Source of the DNA: Theobroma cacao
Lineage: Eukaryota; Streptophyta; Magnoliopsida; Malvales; Malvaceae
DNA: 64,000 nt
NCBI RefSeq assembly: GCF_000208745.1
Contig: NC_030855.1
Location: 22,780,041-22,844,040 of the forward strand
Direction: 5' to 3'
In this document: one piece after another, positions 40,608 to 52,977 of the stretch
Layout: each line of letters begins with the position of its first letter
How positions within the stretch are numbered: the stretch's first letter is position 1
Notes under the pieces: model-generated
The model's database searches: none
What the model saw: the letters and a program-made list of their open reading frames with translations, nothing else
What the model was told of the DNA's origin: nothing
Program-made: the position numbers and the translations under genes

Positions 40608-43600
40608 CTCTTCTCTCTCTCTCTCTGGTGATCTCCCCTTTCTGTCTTTCTCTGTAAAATGTGTAGAAGTAAGATTTGAATGTAGTGGCCTAGCTTTATA
40701 GGATGGGAAAAGGGGATGAGTGGTTGAGAGGGTATGTCTTGGGATCCATAAATGCCTAGTTGCCATGTACTTGTCTTATATGATAGTAGAATTAAGCAGA
40801 AAAACTTAGGGATGGAGGGGAAGGGAAAGATGAATACTTTGCAAACACTAGGCAATTATTGGCACGGGTAACATGATGTTCTTCCTATAAGTTTTAATAA
40901 CTCATAACTGTGGTTGATGTAGAATTTTTTTGGAATATTAAAGGGAATAGTTGTGGAATTCTATACTTGAAAATTTTTTAATTTCTAATTTGGATTTTGT
41001 GTTGGAATGGTTTTCAGCTGCTTCATTAGGTAGCATATCATGTGACTTCTTAGAATTGTTGGAAGTAGTTATGGCAACTTTAGAAATGAGAAGAGACAAG
41101 AATTTTATTAATTAACAGTAATAAGAGTAGAGTATTCAATTTGATGTATATATCCCTCTCCATAGATTAACCAACAATAAAGTATGGACGAGCAAATACC
41201 AAGACATGAAATCTGGGGACAAAATAATACTCTATTGATAATGTAAGAGAACAGGGCCACTAGAGGCTAACAAGATATGCCAAAATAATAAGGCTCAAAT
41301 TGAAATGATACACAAACTGGATTATTTGGTTGTCATATTCTCTGTTTCAGTTGGCAATATTTGCATGGGAAGGGATGTGGGAATTGAGTTAGATATGGCT
41401 GAGGAGCTAGATGGTCACAGTCAGACTCTCAGAATCAGGCAATCAATCAAACCATAGGGCAACAGAGTCAGTCAATGTTTGTATATATCTATGCCATGCT
41501 GCTGGTGAGGCATATTTCAGTCGTCACGGGCCAACTCTTATTGGTTTCTCTTTGTCCCCCGCAAAGGCCCTCTGCCTTGCCTGCTAGCTAGTTGTGGCCT
41601 TTGTAGGTCACATGTTCTGACACTCTCACTTCTGTTTTATTCTTTATCGTTCTTTCTTCTTCTGGGGGTCATCATATACCCTCTTTGAATCCAGCTGTCT
41701 AGCTATTCTGGGTTTCAAGTACGTACACCACATCCACACCCTTGTTTCAAAGGTGAAAAAGTATTTCACCCTAGAGCTTTTCAGATTGAAAACTTCGATC
41801 ATTGCAGTTCTTTCCCCACCTTCTCTTAGCATTTTTCTCCTCATTTTATGCCTCATAATACTCGGTTGGTAGTACTTTGTTTCGTTCTGAAACGTATTAA
41901 GGAGATATTTTGGATGTGTAGTTAAACATATACAGAAGAGATCTCTGATAAATGACTAAAAAAGGGTGTGCAAAGTAAAAGCTCGATTCCTACAGTGCGT
42001 TGTACGTCATATAGGTTCTACTGTGACACCAAATAATGGTTATCCATAACCTAGATGTCCGCAAATTCTTGTTCCCTTTCGTCGTTTTAATAAGAGAAGT
42101 GCAAAGATAACATAAAAAAAAAATACTAGAAGTACCCATTAATCAAAGGAACAAGATTATTCTTATATGACAATAAAAGCATAATTGGCTGCATCTGGCT
42201 CACACAGACATTTCATTACAATTTTCTTTTCTTATAACGAATCATATCAAGTTATCCACAATGAACTTGAGAGGAAACTGGAAGCTGATTGGAGATTCTT
42301 AACGACATTGAAAAAATATTACTACTGCATAAAACGGCCAAAAGAATTGATAGATATGATAAAATATAATAGCAAAACCGTTGGTATAAACAGTGAGAGA
42401 ATAGTTCATGAGCTGTACCAAGATAAGGCCAAGTATATAGCAGGGTTCTTTTGCCTATTATCAATGACAGAAGTTGTCCACTTTTCAAATTTTTATCATT
42501 TCTTTGACAAGCATGCAGCAGGAAGCAGCCAACAAACACACATAAAGGCAAAAAGGGCAAGAACCTTGGATTTTAGTAGCTCCGTTACTTTGCACCCCTC
42601 CTTAAATCACTCTTATTAGCTTTTGTTTGTTGCGTACTCTAGTGGCACCCCCTCCCCTCTCTTTTGAAACCCCATTTAGGGGTCCTTTTCTGCCCCTTTT
42701 TCCTCTGATATTTCAATGTTTTAAACCCGTCTTTCCATCTGTTTCCTTTGTCCATTTCTGCTTGACATCTCCCTCTCAGTTTTGTGAGATGAGGCTCTAC
42801 TTTCTACCAAATTCTTGTCTAGATGTGGAAGCCCTGTTTCCCTTTTTTCTTCTCGTCCAGGGAATCAGGAGTCACATGATCAGCTAACTGTCGAGCTTGC
42901 AAGCACTACTAAAGTTTTTACGTTGGGAATAAATAAAACAATTTTTTAACCAAAACAAGGGGCAAAAACCTTAAGCCTGTCGTATTTGGTGTTCATTCTA
43001 GGATTGTATAATTTCCTTAGGACGGCTATATCTAGGACTATTTCGATGTCCAATGTGTTAAAGCGAGTCTTGGAAGCAGTATATCCGTAGAGATTGAAGA
43101 TGAAAACTCCTTTTTCTTAAAGTTTGTCATAGATTATTGGAATGTACAAGCCTTATAGGGATACCCAAACTGTTCTTTTGTTAACAAATGAGGAATCTCA
43201 ACTCTGTAAATTATCAGAAAGCTGAAAGTACTTCTACAGCCCTGCATTGTAGCAGTGTCTACAGTAGTCCTGTTATCACAGGACAAGATAAAAATTAGAA
43301 ACAGCAAAAGAAAAACAAGTTGTCCTTGATAGCAGTGTAAATAATAGGATGAAAATTGGACTGGAACGTAAACTAATCTTTCGATAACCTTCGAAACAAG
43401 ACACACGCACACGCACACGCACGAAAAGGGTATATGCCTGTTTGGGCCTCAAGACCCAGCATATCTGGACTTATAATTTACCGATCAGGTTGTCAGTATA
43501 TCTAGACTTGGATCACCTCTTGGGCTTGTTTTAGTTGGTGCAAGTAGAATTTCACTGCTTGTGATTAGGCCTAGATTCAAGTCAGTGGCAAGGAGTACTG

Positions 43601-44487
43601 AAATTTACTAGTTGCCATCGTGGGCGGACTTCTTGTTAGGTTTCAACGTAATGAAATCATAAAATCAATTGCTTTCTCCATTATAGTAACTTCAATTTAC
43701 TTTATTGATGCAACAATTTCCTGGACAGCTTATGTGATTATCAGATAATTCAAGAGCCAACAGAGGATTCTCTTTTTTTTATTCCTCTGGTTGGAAGTGC
43801 ATAAAGGAAACTGTCTCCTTACTCTCTTAAGTTAAAGTATAGGTGTTTTAAAGCCTGAGGTTGAATCCTAAGGCTAACAGCTTTCTTATGGATGAAGAAG
43901 GTTGCGGTTATAAGTGGAATAATCAGTAATTGCCATATTATATGTGCACAATGGAGGACAAAAAGAATTAAGCCCTGGGGATAAATGCAGCCTCGAGTTT
44001 CTGCATAAATCAACCTTTGGGGTCCATTTGGCTGCTTGACTACAGCCTTACAAAAGGGACAGCACGAGTAGATAATATATCAGAACATTCTCCGGATCTT
44101 CCATATCAAAGCATCCATTACAGCTTATTCTCCAACTTTTCTTTTCTCTTTCCTTTTTCTATCTTTTGTGAGAATTTATTCATTTTCTAAACAGGATGAG
44201 ATTAAGGACTAGTTTTAATGCCCTAATCAAAATCTACAAAGTCGATTCGATATTTACTACAGCTAGTAAAATTTGTTGTGGTCCTGATGAATTACAAGGG
44301 GACCATATTGTTCACATGTCCAAGTGATACTCAATCCTGGTCATTTGTTTCTTACATTTTCCTCTATACATTTCACTGAAACATATATGGAATTTCAAGA
44401 TATGTACAATCAAGTGGCTGTGATTCACCCCAGAAAAAGCAACATTCATCTAGCTTGCAAAGTCGAACAGCAAAGAATTGTTCCATT
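40608..44487. other. Intergenic DNA between the ACT-like gene and the MIR399 cluster
   Basis: A 144-codon frame at 42185-42619 starts with TTG and resembles nothing known. CA/CG dinucleotide simple sequence occurs near 43400-43420. The left edge is the promoter side of the ACT-like gene, with a CT-rich leader at 40608-40630. Confidence 0.5.
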
Positions 44488-44517
44488 GAATATGCTTCTT
44501 CCAGGAGGGCATAAATA
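44488..44517 (+). promoter_or_regulatory. P1BS and TATA box of MIR399 locus 1
   Basis: GAATATGC at 44488-44495 fits P1BS (GNATATNC), the site for PHR1/PHL phosphate-starvation factors. ATAAATA at 44511-44517 is a good TATA box, about 40 bp before the hairpin. The block GGGCATAAATAAG recurs at locus 2. Confidence 0.85.
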
Positions 44518-44557
44518 AGGGAAAGGACACTGTAGCAAACACAAGGCGAGTTCAGGG

Positions 44558-44690
44558 TGCAACTGCATTACAGGGCAAGATTTCCATTGGCAGGCAGCCA
44601 CTTATATGTGCACCCAAACTCATTCATTCATGTGGTGTGCCCTCTGCCAAAGGAGATTTGCCCGGCAATTCTTTTGTACTACTTACATAC
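44558..44690 (+). ncRNA. MIR399: MIR399 precursor, locus 1
   Basis: A stem-loop with the mature miRNA on the 3' arm at 44645-44665 (TGCCAAAGGAG...TTTGCCCGG, the sequence I recall for Arabidopsis miR399f) and the star on the 5' arm at 44573-44594 (GGGCAAG...ATTGGCAGG). The stem continues below the duplex and above it (GGCAGG with CCCTCTGCC; CAC with GTG) to a loop of about 40 nt. miR399 is made under phosphate shortage, moves in phloem, and silences PHO2/UBC24, which releases phosphate uptake and transport. Adjacent P1BS and TATA support a transcribed gene. Confidence 0.95.
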
Positions 44691-47056
44691 AATTAATCCC
44701 TTTATAATTTGATTGTCAATATCAAGATTCAAAGCTTTACCACAGTTTGATTTTATGCATTTTTTGTTTTTAATTTCTTATGGCATCTTCTGCTTTAGAA
44801 AACATTAGACCGCATTCACGTGGAAAAGCATGTCTTTTTTATTTGTAAGTATGTTGTCATCTTCTTGTGGATAAACAGTGTAGCTAACAATTATCATTAT
44901 AATTTCCTGCCTCTTCCGTCCAGATTCTAAACCTGTACTACTTCTAGAAGGTAATGCAAGTTTATATTTGCTATGCCGACGCCAATTGGGCTTGTTCTCT
45001 GCAGGCATGATTTAAAGAAGAATTGAAGAAATATATATATGCAAGCTGTGATATGGGGCATATTCTCATTATATTCATTTTGAACAGCAGTACTTTAAAA
45101 TTGATTCTATGTCTTGGAGCAACTGCAAGTCCATGGACATGTCTGGTCTCAAGCAAGTTAACAGTCGTCCCTACACATGACTCTCTAGGACAATGTACTT
45201 ACTTTTTTGCTTTTCCTTGTAAAACTTGGTTAATTGGGTTTAGTTTGTTAGGATCGCTCTGTTCCTTATTTATGATGTGACAAAGTTGGATTAAACTGAG
45301 GTTTAATTAAAGCATTTCATAATCTCTGGCCAATATTGTACCCCAAAACGAAATAATTTCTGGCCTTGAGAATGCAACACAGTGAAGTATTAACTCTGAT
45401 TGAAGTACTGGTCTCCTCTAACTGGCTACTTCACCTTATTCTGTCATATATATTCCTTAAGTTCAAATTTCTCTTTTCAATTTCACCATTAAAATAAAGC
45501 ACATAAAAAAAAAAAAACCAAACACTTGCAGAGGAAAAAAAATGTGCAGTGGCCCTATCTAATTTTCTCGACCTTTGTTGGTCTGAGGAGCCAGTTTGTG
45601 GGCTTTCGTGAAAGTGATAAAAGATTGCCTCATAGTGATCACAGCTCATAAACAAGAATCTTCCACATGGAAAAAGTCTGCATTTGCAGATGCCTTGCCC
45701 TTTAGGTTGAAATGGGTGAATACTCATGTACAGCATGTACAAAGGCAATTGCCTTGAGTTCATATATACATGCAATCACGACTCATTTCTAAATGCTAAC
45801 CCACGTATCGATACCATATTGTATGTTTACATATTGCACGTACATAGTTCTTGGGATCAATCTTTGCAACTTGTTACTATTCCATTTTTTGGTACAATTT
45901 ATTATTCATTTTTAGTGTTAAGATAATATCACAATAATTATGAACAACCAATTCTTTATTACTATTATTATCTTCATAAAATATTCTGTATTAATTATAT
46001 TATTATTTTCCTATTACTTCTTTTCATTTTTCTCTATGATATTACGTACAAAGATTATAAATTTGGCTAGCAAAAAAATAAAATATATTGGAATAGTAGA
46101 TATTACTACAAAAAATATGATTTAATCTCTGTGATTAATTATTAATATATAATGTCAGATGGCCTGGCATACACCAGGGGCAGAACTATATATATAGTAT
46201 CCAGTGAGATCATTTTTCCAACTAAAATTTGAAATTCCTTTATAACATATGCATTAATATAGGATAAATCATAAATTGATTACCCTGAAAAGAAAATTAA
46301 TTTGAGGATCAATATATAACATTGACCTCAATGAAAAAAAATTGAGGATTAATTTATAAAAAAGTAAAATAATTTGAGGTCAATATATAGTTAGTGAAAA
46401 GTAGAGATCACATATTGACTTTTGTTTCAAAATAAGCAGCCAAAAAAACAAAAACATAAAGAACAATAGAGAAGACAAGCAAGATATTATTATTTATCCA
46501 CTGGTTTTTTTTTTTGACCCCATTGAAAAGAATTTCTCACTACACTACTAGCGAACACATATAAATAATGAACTTATTATTTTTGTTTTGAAATTGAAGG
46601 AAGGGCAATTCGACTTGCTTTTTAAACAAAAAATCGTACATTAACTAATAAGTTAAATATTCGGGTGTGATAATAATGGACTTATTGCTGCTATTACACC
46701 ACTCTTTGTCAATTTCTACATTTGACCTTTTGCAATTTACTCATTATGACCAAAAACAAATAATCAATTTAGGGTGTTCTTGCTAGACATATATATCTAG
46801 ATCTTTGTCAAGAGAATATTTTAAGCAAAAACTGTTGTACGAGGAAAACAATCAGACAAGACGAATATGATCTTTTGTATGAGAAGGAATATCTTTTAAT
46901 TTGTTGATTGGTACGTTATTATACAGTTCGAGGTAACTCCATCTTTTTACTGAAGAAAACAAATTATATCACCACATCATGCAGTCATTGGCACGATAAG
47001 GAAAAGGAATAAACTCATTGGAAGCCCTTCGATCACAAAAGCATAGTTTGTACCTC
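44691..47056. other. Spacer between MIR399 loci 1 and 2
   Basis: AT-rich, no gene recognised. One isolated P1BS match lies at 45058-45065 without a TATA box or hairpin and is probably chance. Confidence 0.5.
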
Positions 47057-47097
47057 GGATATGCGTGCAGCTTTATCAATTTATGAGGGCATAAATA
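47057..47097 (+). promoter_or_regulatory. P1BS and TATA box of MIR399 locus 2
   Basis: GGATATGC at 47057-47064 fits P1BS. CATAAATA beginning at 47090 is the TATA box, inside a GGGCATAAATAAG block shared with locus 1. The hairpin begins about 40 bp further on. Confidence 0.85.
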
Positions 47098-47130
47098 AGA
47101 GGCCGCTGGGGTTCTTCTCTCTGCAATTTT

Positions 47131-47264
47131 CAGCTGCAGTTGCATTACAGGGCAAATCTTCACTGGCAGGCAGCCACTTTGGCTTACCATCACCTGTCAT
47201 GCTTTTTTTTTTTTTTATTGTGCTCTCTGCCAATGGAGATTTGCCCAGCAATTCCACTGCAACA
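47131..47264 (+). ncRNA. MIR399: MIR399 precursor, locus 2
   Basis: Mature arm at 47228-47248 (TGCCAATGGAG...TTTGCCCAG) and star at 47150-47170 (GGGCAAATCTTCACTGGCAG). Outside the duplex the arms GCAGTTGCATTA and AATTCCACTGC extend the stem. The mature RNA carries T instead of A at position 7, inside the region that governs target pairing, so affinity for PHO2 sites may differ. A T-run of about 14 lies in the loop. Confidence 0.92.
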
Positions 47265-48756
47265 TTGGCGTACCACCTGGAAATCTATGTTCAAGAAATA
47301 AGATATATCTTCTATTTAGTTTTCTCAGTTTCTTGAGGTAGGAATTAAAGTTGTTTTTTCATAAAATATATTCTCTTTTCTTCATACTTGTCTTAGTTTG
47401 CCTTTCTTTATAGTTTTCTTATAATTAGCTAGATCTACATGATTGGACGAATCTCCTATTAGCTATATATTAGTTAAGTTCTTGACATTAAGTTAAAGTA
47501 TTAAACAATTATTGACTCATATAGTTTTATGTTCATAAGTTATGTACTAGTCGAGTTCTACTAAATTAATAAGTTACTTATTTGATTAATAATTAGTCCT
47601 AGAGTACCTATTTTCCAAACGATTAACTTAATTTTTTTTTAAAGTTAGAATAATTCATTAAAGTGAGTAACCAACGGTTAAACTCCAATCAAAAGTACAG
47701 AAAAGAGCTGCAATTTTAAGGTTTATGTGTAGTCCCAGTGATGGCATAACCCTCAAAATTACATAATTGGGCAAAGCTAAGTCCACTAACATAGATTTTC
47801 CTATACAATAAGCTCACAATTCCCACCAAGTTAAAGGTTGTCTTTAATCTCAATCTTTCAACCAGAGCACGCCAGCATCAGGCAACACCTTTCACCACCT
47901 CTCCCTACCTGGGAAACCAATGGAGGTCCAGAAACATCTGTCATAGACTGTCTTCAACAAAAAACAAACTAGCTGTCCGCCTACCAGTCAATACTGAAAA
48001 CAGCAATCAGGCAAGAAAGATGTGATGCAAACAGGAACAGCTGGGAGCACTCCTGGGGAGCCAACTGCAAGCAAATGCCAACGCCACAACAAGCAAAAGA
48101 TAAGTGCATATAGATATAAGTGTTATTTTACATTATATATATATGTATATATGTATGTGTGTGTGTGTATGCATGTATGTGCACGTACTAAATTGATATG
48201 AATCAAGTAGTTCAAGTTACAAATTCGTTGACTCTCACGTTTGATTTCATAATAGGTACAGTGGCTCATGGATATCATCTTGTGTTTTAGCCCATTAGGG
48301 CGGGAGCTTCCATCTTTAGTGATCAGGTACCCACTCTTAGTTATTGCGGTAGCTGAAAGTTCACAATTTAGGGCTTTATTCATTCTACTACGTACCTTCT
48401 GAGTAGAAATTTATAAATGACAGGTACGATGATAGATAGCGCTGGTTTGCACCTCCTAATTCCTAATTCAGTTGGGATAATGATAATTGATAGATTTGTC
48501 TAATGTGGTCACCCCCTCTTAATGGATTAGTCACAAATAAAGTGTAAACTAGTAGTTAAGGTATTATTTATACCAGAAATCATAATTCAAATTGAGTAAA
48601 GTCGATAGATTATTAAATAAAAAAAAGTATTTCTTTTAATATAAAAATTTAATTAGTTTTTATATTCGTTAACATACATAACCCTATGTAGCTTGTTATA
48701 AAGCCAATGAGTTGACATTGGTTGGCTGTTTTTTGGCCAATTAACTAAACATTATA
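47265..48756. other. Spacer after MIR399 locus 2
   Basis: AT-rich, with a TA/TG-rich simple sequence near 48135-48180. No gene recognised. Confidence 0.5.
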
Positions 48757-49470
48757 TTTTTTTCCGATAAGTTAAATTTTATTTGTCCAAAGAAATTAGG
48801 TAAAAAACATGCTACAGCAGTGAACAAAACTATCAAAGACAGTTACAAGTTACAATCAAAGAAAGGTAAACTACAAACAGGCTCAAGGAAAATTCCAGGA
48901 CTAAAACCCCAATTCTGACAAAGAGCTGAATTACTGGATCCCTGGAAATATTGCTTAGACCAATTAACTTTCCCTTAGTAATATCTGCAACAAGCCTGAG
49001 AACCATTGAAGAAGAAGCAAGAGTCTTGCCAAAATATCGGTTATTTCTCTCCCTCCGGGTGAAATAGATGACAGCACTCCAAGCAATCCTAGGCAAGTCA
49101 GGGACTAGCTAGCGCCTTGCCTTTAGGGTTTTGCTTGGCCAAACAAATATCTGTTACTCCTCTCCAACTTGCTTATGAACCCCAGAGATATTCAAAACCC
49201 TCTCCCATATTTCCCTGGAGAAGTTTGCAGGTGAAGAAAAGATGATCCCGGGACTCATCCTCCTGGTTAAATAGCAGGCACCTGCTATTTCCAATTAATA
49301 ATAACTCCCCAGCCGCCTAGTCTATCCTTAGTAGGAAGTCTGTTAAACACTGCCATCCAAGCTACAATTCATGTCTTGGGACATGACTTTGAAACCAAAC
49401 CAGTAGATCCCAGTCGACTTTCATTTGCCTAATGGATTGCGAAGCAGGATGAGTCTGAATATTCACCTGA
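48757..49470 (-). mobile_element. LINE remnant: zinc-binding region of reverse transcriptase and 3' end
   Basis: On the - strand, broken frames spell the zf-RVT region typical of plant LINEs: WFQSHVPRHELQLGW, GNSRCLLFNQEDESRDHLFFTCK, then RIAWSAVIYFTRRERNNRYFGKT (88-codon frame 49096-48833), with stops and frame changes between. The element ends leftward in an A-rich tail near 48757-48766. Only the 3' end remains. It interrupts the spacer between loci 2 and 3. Confidence 0.85.
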
Positions 49471-50610
49471 TTCAGCTAAACAGCCTTAGCAGTCTCCCTT
49501 AGATGAAGCAATTTAACTTAATATTTTAATGGTAGCTAGTTGTACCAAAATATCCTAAAACAAGATTTAATGGTAGCAGAAGGCCAAATTGAGGGGCAGC
49601 TGGCTCACGTATTTAAATGGCCGAAACTTAGAACCTTTTTAATTAATATGCTTTACCAAAAACATGGGGCATTGTTTGCAAGATTATTACTAGAGTCTAG
49701 AGATCTCTAGGAATAAAAGTAAATAAATTTCTCTTTAAATAATATAGAGAGGAATCAAAATATGGAAAATTGTACAGACTTTAATTTATTGTATATTTTA
49801 TTAAATGTTTAAATATAGTTCAATAGATATATATATATATATATTTATATATTACAAAGCTTGTTCTTTAGTGATATACCGACAATTTATGCATGTGTAC
49901 GGGGAATTGATAACAAGCATAAAACCCCAACCCAAAAAAGTAAAATCTGCTACTTCTAGTTTCCGCGTAGACAAAATATCAACAATCAAATCCCAGTCCA
50001 TTTCGGCAACCCTTGGCAACCTCGAAAGGCAACATTAATATGTAGGAATTGGACGTTGATAACAGTCCACAAAATGGAAAGAAGAAAAACAAAGCAGGAC
50101 ATGCTTGGCATCTTCCATATATCGAAGCATATCCAAAAAAACCTTTTGTCTTTTGTATTTTTCTCATCACTTTCCTTATCTCAAGTGTTCCATTGATCAG
50201 TAACACACCTTTAAAATTGATGCTCCATGTGCAAACTACGATCGTCCTTTCTTTAGTACCCTTCTAATTTGAGCTGGCAAGGGAAATAGATGGAAAAGGG
50301 CTCTCTACATTGACCATACAAAGTTGATAATTATCAATAGTTTTTTATTCTTTTTTTATCTAGGGCTGCAATCAATATCTCGCCTTTGAGATTTATTCCA
50401 AAAGTTACAGATACTATATATGTTACATCTATAATATTATAATGTAAAATCATGGCCTTGTCGACAAATTAGCATAAACTTTTGCCCGAATCATGATCAG
50501 ATCTTTCAATAGGCTTCTGTTAAAACTTTGGCTGGAGTAAGGAAGTGGTTCTGATTTCGGGAATAAAGTGAAAAACAGCATTCAACCTTAGAATTCGGCA
50601 TTGTTCCATC
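49471..50610. other. Spacer before MIR399 locus 3
   Basis: AT-rich with a TA repeat near 49830. A P1BS match GCATATCC lies at 50127-50134, about 550 bp upstream of hairpin 3; it could still serve that locus but has no neighbouring TATA box. Confidence 0.45.
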
Positions 50611-50641
50611 GTATATGGTTCCTCTGAACAACATAGATAAC
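50611..50641 (+). promoter_or_regulatory. Degenerate P1BS/TATA of MIR399 locus 3
   Basis: This block aligns with the locus 1 promoter from TTCCAT onward. Where locus 1 has GAATATGC, locus 3 has GTATATGG (50611-50618), which misses the last P1BS base; where locus 1 has CATAAATAA, locus 3 has CATAGATAA (from 50632). GTATATGG could itself act as a TATA box. Confidence 0.6.
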
Positions 50642-50683
50642 AGGAGTGTCGGATCCGTTGATCATCGCTCAGCAACTTCTCTG

Positions 50684-50815
50684 GTGCAGTTGCATTACAG
50701 GGCAAAGATCTCCATTGGCAGGCTGCCACTTTGGGTCACGAACCGAATTATGTGTTCCTATAGTGTGTCTTCTGCCAAAGGAGATTTGCCCGGCAATTCT
50801 TCCGCATTGATATCT
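50684..50815 (+). ncRNA. MIR399: MIR399 precursor, locus 3
   Basis: Mature arm at 50773-50793, identical to that of locus 1 (TGCCAAAGGAG...TTTGCCCGG). Star at 50700-50722 (GGGCAAAGATCTCCATTGG). The 5' flank GTGCAGTTGCATTACAGGG matches loci 1 and 2, so these three hairpins are close paralogues. The hairpin is intact although its promoter elements have drifted. Confidence 0.93.
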
Positions 50816-52742
50816 CTGGGTAGACCTTCGAAACGCCATTGCATTGTTGAGAACTCTGATCGTCTTTTCTTTTTCGGAATGACAGATTAGAAGTTAGAAC
50901 ATTATCCCTGACATACAGCCCATACATCCCACAGTTGAGTGCAGAAGGTTAAAGGGCAGTCAAATCTTGGATATAATAGAATGTAGCTTTGGTGTATATG
51001 TCATGGACTCAAAGTGTTGCAATGGTTATTTTTGGACTGCTATTTTCTCATGTGGCTATGTATGAACGTGCATAATCATATTATACCATCGTCATTTCTC
51101 CTGTTAAGTACTGTGATACATATTTCCATGTAGAAATCAAAGAAGAGTCTCTGGTCATTCTGACATATTTGACCAAAATGATCTCACTCTATTCAAGCAA
51201 CAAGGTTGATTTCCTGCATCAACTCAATATTCTCTATCAAGCAATGCTGTATAATCCAAATTTCACAATCTTCTTTTCTGCCTTATGCTTTACCTTTTTT
51301 TCCCAGCTCTGAGTCTGACAACAATTTAACAGGCTATTCTTAAATTTTTAATGATCTTCTAACATAAAGCAAGTGATCAAATTACATACCCTAAGTATCC
51401 AACATATATATTTTTCTAAAAAACCCAAGTTGTTTTGGTCCTTTTCGTATAAAACTGAATCTCAAGTTTTCTCTGAGCTTCAGTTTGTGTTCGCAGTTTT
51501 ACCCAAATTAAAATTTTCAAATCTACTAATAAATGGCTCCAAATCTGCTAATAAATGGCTTTTCCAAGCTTCAACAACTTGATATATGAGTAGCTCAGAG
51601 AGCACTGAACAGGATGAGTAGCAGTGAAATAGTTTTTGATGGTGCAATTCCGTGACTGTTCAATCTTTTATATAGTTAATGATAGCTACCTATAGTATAT
51701 CTACATGAACATTGTGAAGAGGAGGATATCACTCTTAATCTTAAACCCCATTCTACACACATATATATATATATATATAGATACATGAAATTTTGGAGGA
51801 CAAGGTTTTGATTAAGGAAAAGGCTGATTACAAAGACAAATGTCTTTTTGTTCTGGTTGTCAAAGCAAAATCCACCAAACAGACTTTTTTTAATAAGGGA
51901 ACCAAAAAAATACTAATAACTTGCTCCAAATACTCCAGGGATGTTGGCTGAATAGAATAAAAAAGGAGAAAAAGGAACAAAACAAGGCTTCAACCTCAGC
52001 GGTTTCTCAGGACAATTTTGTGTTTACTTTGCACTGCACCAGTTTAATCGTACAACACTAGAAACAAAAAGAATAACAATGTCTTCATTCATCTGATGCT
52101 TTTGCAATGATTTTGGGATGTAGTATTTGTACAGTAAAATGAACAAAATGTAATACATAAATCTTAGCATCAGACAGTTTAGCCATCAGAAGTAAAGCTT
52201 TGATCCATGCAAGGAGTTTTGAAATATTGTATCAGAAATTTGGGGATGATGGCTTCATAAGCCTTGGAGAAGGACTGCCAGCTTAGATTAACTTTGATAC
52301 GTAGCATTTGATCATTTATAAGGTACGTGACTAAATGAAATGGTTTTAATTTGACAACCTTTTCACTTCATTGTTATCAATAATGCTGTGTTCTTAAGCA
52401 CTGAGCAGGGCAATTTTCTTAAGTAAAGCTTGACAGACCTAGTGAAACACGATACCTCCTCATATAGCTGAAGATATCCTTACACAACTTCACTGAAGAA
52501 TGATAACAAAACATAGCTTGCAACTCTTGTGACTTTCACAGCAAATGTACGAGTGTCTGCTATTGTTCATCACGGTCTCTGACTTCTTTTCAGCTGCAAC
52601 AAGCAAGTAAATCAGTTAAACAAATGAGAAGAATAAAAAAAATGATAAAAAATATAATGTTAAATAAATACTGTTACAGTCAATGTCAAGAACAGAAAGC
52701 TGTGCATTATGTGTTCTATGTTAGACGCTCCAGGACAAACGA
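50816..52742. other. Spacer between MIR399 loci 3 and 4
   Basis: AT-rich; TA repeat near 51761-51779. A fragment at 52405 (CAGGGCAATTTTCTT) resembles half of a miR399 star but has no partner arm. Confidence 0.5.
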
Positions 52743-52860
52743 TGTAGAGTAGTTGAATGGCAGGGCAATTCTCCTTTGGCGGATAATATAGCACTTTTTC
52801 TACAAGTGCAACATTTTCTGCCAAAGGAGAATTGCGCTGTTATTCTTCTCTACCCTTAGA
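52743..52860 (-). ncRNA. MIR399: MIR399 precursor, locus 4 (minus strand)
   Basis: Read on the - strand, the mature RNA (plus coordinates 52761-52781) is CGCCAAAGGAG...ATTGCCCTG with the conserved GCCCTG end, and the star arm lies at about 52817-52837. The arms are almost fully paired, including the base GTAGAG/CTCTAC. Read on the + strand the product would end GCGCTG, which is not a normal miR399, and the P1BS and TATA elements lie on the right, so - strand transcription is preferred. The first base is C instead of the usual T, which may affect AGO1 loading. Confidence 0.9.
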
Positions 52861-52915
52861 ACATCCTTGATGATCACATTTGTGCTTATCTTTCCAGGTT
52901 GAATAGAGTTTCCTC

Positions 52916-52977
52916 TTATATTTCTGCATTATTCGCATATCGATGTGGATATTCCATGGAACTGGATTGGTATATGC
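52916..52977 (-). promoter_or_regulatory. Two P1BS sites and TATA box of MIR399 locus 4
   Basis: On the - strand a TATA box (AAATATAA, plus 52916-52923) lies about 55 bp before the hairpin. Upstream of it are P1BS matches at 52947-52954 (GGATATTC) and 52970-52977 (GTATATGC). The region is visibly related to the locus 7 promoter, including the GGTCCCC block near 53030. Confidence 0.82.

Noticed and set aside
42185..42619. 144-codon open frame on the + strand
   Set aside because: It starts with TTG, has no recognisable domain, and lies in AT-rich intergenic DNA; the antisense strand is open over much of it too.
45058..50134. Isolated P1BS matches at 45058 and 50127
   Set aside because: Neither is beside a TATA box and hairpin; some chance matches are expected. 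The second is kept only as a possible distal site for locus 3.
52400..52425. CAGGGCAATTTTCTT, like half of a miR399 star
   Set aside because: No complementary arm within several hundred bases; too short to stand alone.
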